Part shown: one piece after another, positions 8,022 to 17,500 of the stretch
How the letters are laid out: every line of letters starts with the position of its first letter
Position numbering within the stretch: position 1 is the stretch's first letter
Assembly (NCBI GenBank): GCA_027604185.1
Contig: JADGKB010000189.1
Coordinates: 1 to 18,376, forward strand
DNA length: 18,376 bases
Direction of reading: 5' to 3'
Source: Boothiomyces macroporosus
Taxonomy: Eukaryota > Chytridiomycota > Chytridiomycetes > Rhizophydiales > Terramycetaceae
Program-made: the position numbers and the translations under genes
The notes under the pieces: model-generated
Told to the model about the DNA's origin: nothing
The model's input: the letters and a program-made list of their open reading frames with translations, nothing else
Databases searched by the model: none

Positions 8022-11000
8022 TTAGCGCCCCGAAGAAGGCTTTGCAGCTAGTCTTGGAGGGTTGTGTTTGAGATTCAACTGCTGTGATAGCTTTTTAACC
8101 TTGCAGTAGCTGCCTCCCCTACAGTTTTCCCTCTTGCAAGTTCTGCATTTTCGTTTTCTCTTTACTACGGTCGTATTACTATCGATTTGAGACAAAGAGG
8201 TCAGAACTGATTCAAAAGTCGGCAAAGGTTCTGATTCGACACGTTCAACTGGCGTTATAGGTTCAGGGGCTATTGTTACAACAGGTTCCACTGTGATACC
8301 GCCTATATTTGATGTTGGTATTGAATCTAGTCGGAAGTCTTCATTGTTTACATCATCAATATTAAAATTAATATCATTCTCCAAGATATCTACCATATTT
8401 TCCAAGGTGTCCCTTTGACTATCTGTACCAGTAGTAACAAAAGTAACTTCCTGGATTGTATCCTGAATATTAAAATCCCTAGCTGAAAGAACTAGATTCT
8501 GAACAGTGCTTAGTATATTTGCCTCATGAATCTCATAGTCATACCCAAGTATTGGTACAGGCTCTGCCACTCCAAACTCGTAATTTGAAATGTCAGCTTC
8601 AGTTAAATGATTCGTGCTGTGAATTCCGGACAATAGTACCTTTTTTTCCAAAGATCTTAAATAGAAAGTCTGGTATGTCTGTAAATGGGTATCCAGCTTC
8701 TTCCAAATATCATTGTGGCCAAGAGGTTTGAACTCGGACAAGTTTCTCCCTTCCAAACACTTTAATGTTCCTGCATTCCAATCTTCTGCCATTGCTTTAA
8801 AGTCTACCTTACTCCCTTTTATGTAGTAAGATTGGGAAGTCAGAAATAGCCTTCTTTCCTTTTTTGTAGCGACCCGAAGATAAGGCACGTTGGTTTTTGT
8901 TCGCCGTGCCAAATACTTCATTGAAGGGGAATACTTGGCAATTGCGTGTTCATTTATGGTTTCATGCTGCTCTTTAGGCAGAATAGGCGCAATTCCAAAA
9001 CTTTCATTTGTAACAGTTAACCCTTTTGCAACCGGCCACCAATTGTATCGTCTTTCTCTAAACAAATGATAGTTGAGCTCCTCAATATCATCCAACAGGT
9101 TATGCGAATAGTGTCCAAGTCTTGGAAAGTTGGGTCTATTTCTTTCAGAAGCCCGTATATTCCGTCTGTGCCGAAGAATTGTCATGCAGCAATTTGCGAA
9201 TTTTACCCCCGAATTCCATGATTGAAAATGCATTTCAAGATATTGGTGGAATAGTTCCACTTCATTTGTCCCCCGAATGCATCTGTACAGCGTCAAAGAA
9301 TTTGCGTCCGTTCCTTTTTTGTAATACACTTCCAAATCTTCTGGATCTCTGATACAACCTTTTTCAACATGGGCCAACAAATTTTTAAACTGCTTTTTTG
9401 TTTCTGCAGAGAGTAATTCGCCATACCTACCTATTTTATACTTGGATTTTGAATATTCACAAAGTAGGTTTTGAATATTGGCTTTTAAAAGTCCCTTTGG
9501 ATAGATTTTCCGTCTTACCCTAGCCAATATCCATCTAGGATCTGCAAGATACTTGTCTTCAAATTCCATTCCAAATTTTTCTTTGAGGACAGTCGTCACG
9601 CTATTGACGTCCGCCTCGTTCATAAAGAAGAATGATTTACTAAGTGCCCTACAAAACTTGAAATTAAAGGGGTGCTTCACTGAAACGGTATCTGTTATCC
9701 TTTTCATAGCATGAAAAACATCCAGCAATACAGCAGACTTTATATCACCTGGGTCAATCGGTGGTGAGGGGCTTTCATCAACGTTCGACAGCAAGGATGG
9801 AGATATTTCGTCTGAAGTTAATGACGGAGAATAATCAGTAAAATTATCTTCCATTGTGTCCTGATAAACATAGTTTGGGTCTTTTTCCTTTTCACTTTTA
9901 ATAGCCATTAACTTGTTGTATATCAAAATTGACGCCCAAGCATCCCTAGCTGCATATGCAATCTGAATTTGACTTAGAGGTGTTTTCCAATTAGACTTCC
10001 TACGTAAATCATCCTTTTCCAGTGTTCTAAACAATATCTTTTCACAGTATGCCTTTAAACTCAGATTGCCAGGCAAACCTAAAACTTGCTTTGCTAGTTT
10101 TTCTAGTTTTACGCAGGTATTCCTTGGAATGCTACATTTCCACATTTTTAAATGTTTGACGTCTGCCGAAATAATGCTCCGTCCTACTTTGATAACTTTT
10201 GGCGACTCCAGAATCTGTTTTAATATATCAGGAAAGGTCTGGAGATTTGCTATGTGTATAACATAAATAATTGGAAACGGATGGCTAAGCGCAATCTGAA
10301 CAACTTCCGGCTTTGGTTCAATCCCATCAATTACAGTCCACTCTGTATCTAGTCCAATTACTATTTCGTCTTCACTTTTAATTAGATTGTTTAGATTATA
10401 TAAACTGGATAAAATGGTTTCATGAGTGCTGCAGTGAATAATCAAGTTCATCTGAGGTAGAGGCAATAGTGAGAAAGGATACATATTTCTGGTGATTGTA
10501 GGAAGGCACTTTTCATAAAATGCCCGATCGGAGCAGCAATTATCTGTATATACATACTTGACATTTGTATTGTAGAGTTCTTGTGTTTCCCGAAAAGCAT
10601 TTACTGCGCATTCTAATTCGCCAAGGCTGCTAGATTGAACACACAGTGATAATCGTATTTCCGAGAATTCGTTTAATGCAGTGAATTTGCCTTCAACTAA
10701 TTTGACACCATTATTCTGCATGATGTGGTTTCCCACCTGAAATAAACTCGATAATACCTTGTAGCTGTGGTCAACCCGTAAAACGGTTGTTGTTCTGCGT
10801 TGCATTTCTAATTCATAGTATTTCATTTTCTTTTCTACTTCATCTTGGAAAATGGTCGTGAGGTATTTTTCTGAGTCAATCAATCATGTACCACTTGGCA
10901 CCTTTCCCATATACTGCTCCTTATCTGTAAAGGTAGAGAACTTTGGCAACTGTTTCAACTTTGCTAGAGTAAATCCAAAGTGAGAGCTCTTTTCTGCATC

Positions 11001-11188
11001 GGTTAGAGAGTCGTAATGCACTTTCAGAGTTTGAAGTAGGGACAAATACTTTAGTTCCAACTCATGATGTCTCTCGGCTGACAGTTCAAGCAGTTGCTTG
11101 CGTACAGCAGAGATTCCAAAGGAGTTCTCGATCGACGAAAAAAGGAATTTCAACAGATCCTTGTCTATTGCTGCTCGATGAGTTAAAA
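8022..11188 (-). CDS. Transposase-like/3'-5' exonuclease gene, copy 1: 5'-truncated, lacks DUF6729 domain
   Basis: Exon C remainder (11188-10892), a 21-nt intron (10891-10871) and exon D (10870-8022). All downstream motifs match copy 3: DDE-like aspartates in RVDHSYK and YTDNCC, exonuclease DTEW, SADVKHL and YAARD, then LLDVFHAMKR, RGTNEVE and the C-terminal Cys cluster. The duplication junction at 11192 replaced the DUF6729 exons with homopyrimidine sequence and the 3' UTR of copy 2. The frame is open upstream across the junction to the TAA of copy 2, but the first in-frame ATG is MGKVPS, just before the intron, after an out-of-frame ATG. Translation of a full product is therefore doubtful. 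If made, it would lack the N-terminal zinc-binding domain. I treat it as a recent partial duplicate, intact in its body. Confidence 0.75.
10871..10891 (-). other. 21-nt mini-intron, copy 1
   Basis: Starts GTACATG, holds TTGAC and ends TCAG (minus strand). Removal joins GKVPS to EKYLTTIFQDEVEKK. It contains an in-frame TGA (10884-10886), so the unspliced message would end. Confidence 0.82.
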
Positions 11189-11230
11189 CTGCGAAGAAAG
11201 AAAAGGAGAGGAAAAGAGAATTGCACTTAC
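11189..11230 (-). other. Chimeric 42-nt intron-like sequence at repeat junction 1/2
   Basis: On the minus strand it reads GTAAGTGCAATTC, a pyrimidine run, then CTTCGCAG. It was formed by the duplication: the left part comes from the C2HC-gene leader region and GCAG comes from the coding sequence FPAVLTHR. It looks like a usable intron but lacks the branch motif of the other introns. The same sequence is at 14447-14488. Confidence 0.3.
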
Positions 11231-11291
11231 TTTTCAGAGTTTGAGTAGGAAAAGTAAAACAAATTGGGCTATTTATTAATAAGCATGAAAC

Positions 11292-14200
11292 TTAGCGCCC
11301 CGAAGAAGGCTTTGCAGCTAGTCTTGGAGGGTTGTGTTTGAGATTCAACTGCTGTGATAGCTTTTTAACCTTGCAGTAGCTGCCTCCCCTACAGTTTTCC
11401 CTCTTGCAAGTTCTGCATTTTCGTTTTCTCTTTACTACGGTCGTATTACTATCGATTTGAGACAAAGAGGTCAGAACTGATTCAAAAGTCGGCAAAGGTT
11501 CTGATTCGACACGTTCAACTGGCGTTATAGGTTCAGGGGCTATTGTTACAACAGGTTCCACTGTGATACCGCCTATATTTGATGTTGGTATTGAATCTAG
11601 TCGGAAGTCTTCATTGTTTACATCATCAATATTAAAATTAATATCATTCTCCAAGATATCTACCATATTTTCCAAGGTGTCCCTTTGACTATCTGTACCA
11701 GTAGTAACAAAAGTAACTTCCTGGATTGTATCCTGAATATTAAAATCCCTAGCTGAAAGAACTAGATTCTGAACAGTGCTTAGTATATTTGCCTCATGAA
11801 TCTCATAGTCATACCCAAGTATTGGTACAGGCTCTGCCACTCCAAACTCGTAATTTGAAATGTCAGCTTCAGTTAAATGATTCGTGCTGTGAATTCCGGA
11901 CAATAGTACCTTTTTTTCCAAAGATCTTAAATAGAAAGTCTGGTATGTCTGTAAATGGGTATCCAGCTTCTTCCAAATATCATTGTGGCCAAGAGGTTTG
12001 AACTCGGACAAGTTTCTCCCTTCCAAACACTTTAATGTTCCTGCATTCCAATCTTCTGCCATTGCTTTAAAGTCTACCTTACTCCCTTTTATGTAGTAAG
12101 ATTGGGAAGTCAGAAATAGCCTTCTTTCCTTTTTTGTAGCGACCCGAAGATAAGGCACGTTGGTTTTTGTTCGCCGTGCCAAATACTTCATTGAAGGGGA
12201 ATACTTGGCAATTGCGTGTTCATTTATGGTTTCATGCTGCTCTTTAGGCAGAATAGGCGCAATTCCAAAACTTTCATTTGTAACAGTTAACCCTTTTGCA
12301 ACCGGCCACCAATTGTATCGTCTTTCTCTAAACAAATGATAGTTGAGCTCCTCAATATCATCCAACAGGTTATGCGAATAGTGTCCAAGTCTTGGAAAGT
12401 TGGGTCTATTTCTTTCAGAAGCCCGTATATTCCGTCTGTGCCGAAGAATTGTCATGCAGCAATTTGCGAATTTTACCCCCGAATTCCATGATTGAAAATG
12501 CATTTCAAGATATTGGTGGAATAGCTCCACTTCATTTGTCCCTCGAATGCATCTGTACAGCGTCAAAGAATTTGCGTCCGTTCCTTTTTTGTAATACACT
12601 TCCAAATCTTCTGGATCTCTGATACAACCTTTTTCAACATGGGCCAACAAATTTTTAAACTGCTTTTTTGTTTCTGCAGAGAGTAATTCGCCATACCTGC
12701 CTACTCTATACTTGGATTTTGAATATTCACAAAGTAGGTTTTGAATATTGGTTTTTAAAAGCTCCTTTGGATAGATTTTCCGTCTCACCCTAGCCAATAT
12801 CCATCTAGGATCTGCAAGATACTTGTCTTCAAATTCCATTCCAAATTTTTCTTTGAGGACAGTCGTCACGCTATTGACGTCCGCCTCGTTCATAAAGAAG
12901 AATGATTTACTAAGTGCCCTACAAAACTTGAAATTAAAGGGGTGCTTCACTGAAACGGTATCTGTTATCCTTTTCATAGCATGAAAAACATCCAGCAATA
13001 CAGCAGACTTTATATCACCTGGGTCAATCGGTGGTGAGGGGCTTTCATCAACGTTCGACAGCAAGGATGGAGATATTTCGTCTGAAGTTAATGACGGAGA
13101 ATAATCAGTAAAATTATCTTCCATTGTGTCCTGATAAACATAGTTTGGGTCTTTTTCCTTTTCACTTTTAATAGCCATTAACTTGTTGTATATCAAAATT
13201 GACGCCCAAGCATCCCTAGCTGCATATGCAATCTGAATTTGACTTAGAGGTGTTTTCCAATTAGACTTCCTACGTAAATCATCCTTTTCCAGTGTTCTAA
13301 ACAATATCTTTTCACAGTATGCCTTTAAACTCAGATTGCCAGGCAAACCTAAAACTTGCTTTGCTAGTTTTTCTAGTTTTACGCAGGTATTCCTTGGAAT
13401 GCTACATTTCCACATTTTTAAATGTTTGACGTCTGCCGAAATAATGCTCCGTCCTACTTTGATAACTTTTGGCGACTCCAGAATCTGTTTTAATATATCA
13501 GGAAAGGTCTGGAGATTTGCTATGTGTATAACATAAATAATTGGAAACGGATGGCTAAGCGCAATCTGAACAACTTCCGGCTTTGGTTCAATCCCATCAA
13601 TTACAGTCCACTCTGTATCTAGTCCAATTACTATTTCGTCTTCACTTTTAATTAGATTGTTTAGATTATATAAACTGGATAAAATGGTTTCATGAGTGCT
13701 GCAGTGAATAATCAAGTTCATCTGAGGTAGAGGCAATAGTGAGAAAGGATACATATTTCTGGTGATTGTAGGAAGGCACTTTTCATAAAATGCCCGATCG
13801 GAGCAGCAATTATCTGTATATACATACTTGACATTTGTATTGTAGAGTTCTTGTGTTTCCCGAAAAGCATTTACTGCGCATTCTAATTCGCCAAGGCTGC
13901 TAGATTGAACACACAGTGATAATCGTATTTCCGAGAATTCGTTTAATGCAGTGAATTTGCCTTCAACTAATTTGACACCATTATTCTGCATGATGTGGTT
14001 TCCTACCTGAAATAAACTCGATAATACCTTGTAGCTGTGGTCAACCCGTAAAACGGTTGTTGTTCTGCGTTGCATTTCTAATTCATAGTATTTCATTTTC
14101 TTTTCTACTTCATCTTGGAAAATGGTTGTGAGGTATTTTTCTGGTCAATCAATCATGTACCACTTGGCACCTTTCCCATATACTGCTCCTTATCTGTAAA

Positions 14201-14446
14201 TGTAGAGAACTTTGGCAACTGTTTCAACTTTGCTAGAGTAAATCCAAAGTGAGAGCTCTTTTCTGCATCGGTAATGCACTTTCAGAGTTTGAAGTAGGGA
14301 CAAATACTTTAGTTCCAACTCATGATGTCTCTCGGCTGACAGTTCAAGCAGTTGCTTGCGTACAGCAGAGATTCCAAAGGAGTTCTCGATCGACGAAAAA
14401 AGGAATTTCAACAGATCCTTGTCTATTGCTGCTCGATGAGTTAAAA
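11292..14446 (-). pseudogene. Transposase-like/3'-5' exonuclease gene, copy 2: truncated and frameshifted
   Basis: Same layout as copy 1: exon C remainder 14446-14161, intron 14160-14141, exon D 14140-11292. An 11-bp deletion at about 14272 (minus-strand frame ...LQTLKVHY) shifts exon C into a stop after about 23 codons, so exon C cannot join exon D. Exon D itself is fully open (from the intron to 11292) with all catalytic motifs. It has four amino-acid changes near 464-484 of the long open frame (G to E, A to T, K to R, I to V), all in one dense patch of substitutions. The mini-intron is 20 nt here, having lost one T near its 3' end, yet the flanking exon sequence is unchanged. It could still yield a protein starting at the internal ATG at 14096 (MKYYELEMQRR), which would keep the DDE and exonuclease parts. 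Confidence 0.75.
14141..14160 (-). other. 20-nt mini-intron, copy 2 (1-nt shorter allele)
   Basis: GTACATGATTGATTGACCAG on the minus strand. Copies 1 and 3 have one extra T (GACTCAG against GACCAG). The indel falls inside the proposed intron and leaves the splice boundaries intact, supporting intron status. Confidence 0.82.
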
Positions 14447-14549
14447 CTGCGAAGAAAGAAAAGGAGAGGAAAAGAGAATTGCACTTACTTTTCAGAGTTT
14501 GAGTAGGAAAAGTAAAACAAATTGGGCTATTTATTAATAAGCATGAAAC

Positions 14550-17500
14550 TTAGCGCCCCGAAGAAGGCTTTGCAGCTAGTCTTGGAGGGTTGTGTTTGAG
14601 ATTCAACTGCTGTGATAGCTTTTTAACCTTGCAGTAGCTGCCTCCCCTACAGTTTTCCCTCTTGCAAGTTCTGCATTTTCGTTTTCTCTTTACTACGGTC
14701 GTATTACTATCGATTTGAGACAAAGAGGTCAGAACTGATTCAAAAGTCGGCAAAGGTTCTGATTCGACACGTTCAACTGGCGTTATAGGTTCAGGGGCTA
14801 TTGTTACAACAGGTTCCACTGTGATACCGCCTATATTTGATGTTGGTATTGAATCTAGTCGGAAGTCTTCATTGTTTACATCATCAATATTAAAATTAAT
14901 ATCATTCTCCAAGATATCTACCATATTTTCCAAGGTGTCCCTTTGACTATCTGTACCAGTAGTAACAAAAGTAACTTCCTGGATTGTATCCTGAATATTA
15001 AAATCCCTAGCTGAAAGAACTAGATTCTGAACAGTGCTTAGTATATTTGCCTCATGAATCTCATAGTCATACCCAAGTATTGGTACAGGCTCTGCCACTC
15101 CAAACTCGTAATTTGAAATGTCAGCTTCAGTTAAATGATTCGTGCTGTGAATTCCGGACAATAGTACCTTTTTTTCCAAAGATCTTAAATAGAAAGTCTG
15201 GTATGTCTGTAAATGGGTATCCAGCTTCTTCCAAATATCATTGTGGCCAAGAGGTTTGAACTCGGACAAGTTTCTCCCTTCCAAACACTTTAATGTTCCT
15301 GCATTCCAATCTTCTGCCATTGCTTTAAAGTCTACCTTACTCCCTTTTATGTAGTAAGATTGGGAAGTCAGAAATAGCCTTCTTTCCTTTTTTGTAGCGA
15401 CCCGAAGATAAGGCACGTTGGTTTTTGTTCGCCGTGCCAAATACTTCATTGAAGGGGAATACTTGGCAATTGCGTGTTCATTTATGGTTTCATGCTGCTC
15501 TTTAGGCAGAATAGGCGCAATTCCAAAACTTTCATTTGTAACAGTTAACCCTTTTGCAACCGGCCACCAATTGTATCGTCTTTCTCTAAACAAATGATAG
15601 TTGAGCTCCTCAATATCATCCAACAGGTTATGCGAATAGTGTCCAAGTCTTGGAAAGTTGGGTCTATTTCTTTCAGAAGCCCGTATATTCCGTCTGTGCC
15701 GAAGAATTGTCATGCAGCAATTTGCGAATTTTACCCCCGAATTCCATGATTGAAAATGCATTTCAAGATATTGGTGGAATAGTTCCACTTCATTTGTCCC
15801 TCGAATGCATCTGTACAGCGTCAAAGAATTTGCGTCCGTTCCTTTTTTGTAATACACTTCCAAATCTTCTGGATCTCTGATACAACCTTTTTCAACATGG
15901 GCCAACAAATTTTTAAACTGCTTTTTTGTTTCTGCAGAGAGTAATTCGCCATACCTACCTATTTTATACTTGGATTTTGAATATTCACAAAGTAGGTTTT
16001 GAATATTGGCTTTTAAAAGTCCCTTTGGATAGATTTTCCGTCTTACCCTAGCCAATATCCATCTAGGATCTGCAAGATACTTGTCTTCAAATTCCATTCC
16101 AAATTTTTCTTTGAGGACAGTCGTCACGCTATTGACGTCCGCCTCGTTCATAAAGAAGAATGATTTACTAAGTGCCCTACAAAACTTGAAATTAAAGGGG
16201 TGCTTCACTGAAACGGTATCTGTTATCCTTTTCATAGCATGAAAAACATCCAGCAATACAGCAGACTTTATATCACCTGGGTCAATCGGTGGTGAGGGGC
16301 TTTCATCAACGTTCGACAGCAAGGATGGAGATATTTCGTCTGAAGTTAATGACGGAGAATAATCAGTAAAATTATCTTCCATTGTGTCCTGATAAACATA
16401 GTTTGGGTCTTTTTCCTTTTCACTTTTAATAGCCATTAACTTGTTGTATATCAAAATTGACGCCCAAGCATCCCTAGCTGCATATGCAATCTGAATTTGA
16501 CTTAGAGGTGTTTTCCAATTAGACTTCCTACGTAAATCATCCTTTTCCAGTGTTCTAAACAATATCTTTTCACAGTATGCCTTTAAACTCAGATTGCCAG
16601 GCAAACCTAAAACTTGCTTTGCTAGTTTTTCTAGTTTTACGCAGGTATTCCTTGGAATGCTACATTTCCACATTTTTAAATGTTTGACGTCTGCCGAAAT
16701 AATGCTCCGTCCTACTTTGATAACTTTTGGCGACTCCAGAATCTGTTTTAATATATCAGGAAAGGTCTGGAGATTTGCTATGTGTATAACATAAATAATT
16801 GGAAACGGATGGCTAAGCGCAATCTGAACAACTTCCGGCTTTGGTTCAATCCCATCAATTACAGTCCACTCTGTATCTAGTCCAATTACTATTTCGTCTT
16901 CACTTTTAATTAGATTGTTTAGATTATATAAACTGGATAAAATGGTTTCATGAGTGCTGCAGTGAATAATCAAGTTCATCTGAGGTAGAGGCAATAGTGA
17001 GAAAGGATACATATTTCTGGTGATTGTAGGAAGGCACTTTTCATAAAATGCCCGATCGGAGCAGCAATTATCTGTATATACATACTTGACATTTGCATTG
17101 TAGAGTTCTTGTGTTTCCCGAAAAGCATTTACTGCGCATTCTAATTCGCCAAGGCTGCTAGATTGAACACACAGTGATAATCGTATTTCCGAGAATTCGT
17201 TTAATGCAGTGAATTTGCCTTCAACTAATTTGACACCATTATTCTGCATGATGTGGTTTCCCACCTGAAATAAACTCGATAATACCTTGTAGCTGTGGTC
17301 AACCCGTAAAACGGTTGTTGTTCTGCGTTGCATTTCTAATTCATAGTATTTCATTTTCTTTTCTACTTCATCTTGGAAAATGGTCGTGAGGTATTTTTCT
17401 GAGTCAATCAATCATGTACCACTTGGCACCTTCCCCATATACTGCTCCTTATCTGTAAAGGTAGAGAACTTTGGCAACTGTTTCAACTTTGCTAGAGTAA

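Noticed and set aside
17412..17414. In-frame TGA in the exonuclease gene as recoding (selenocysteine or reassigned TGA)
   Set aside because: The TGA lies in a 21-nt GT...AG segment whose removal keeps frame, and copy 2 has a 1-nt indel there that recoding cannot explain.
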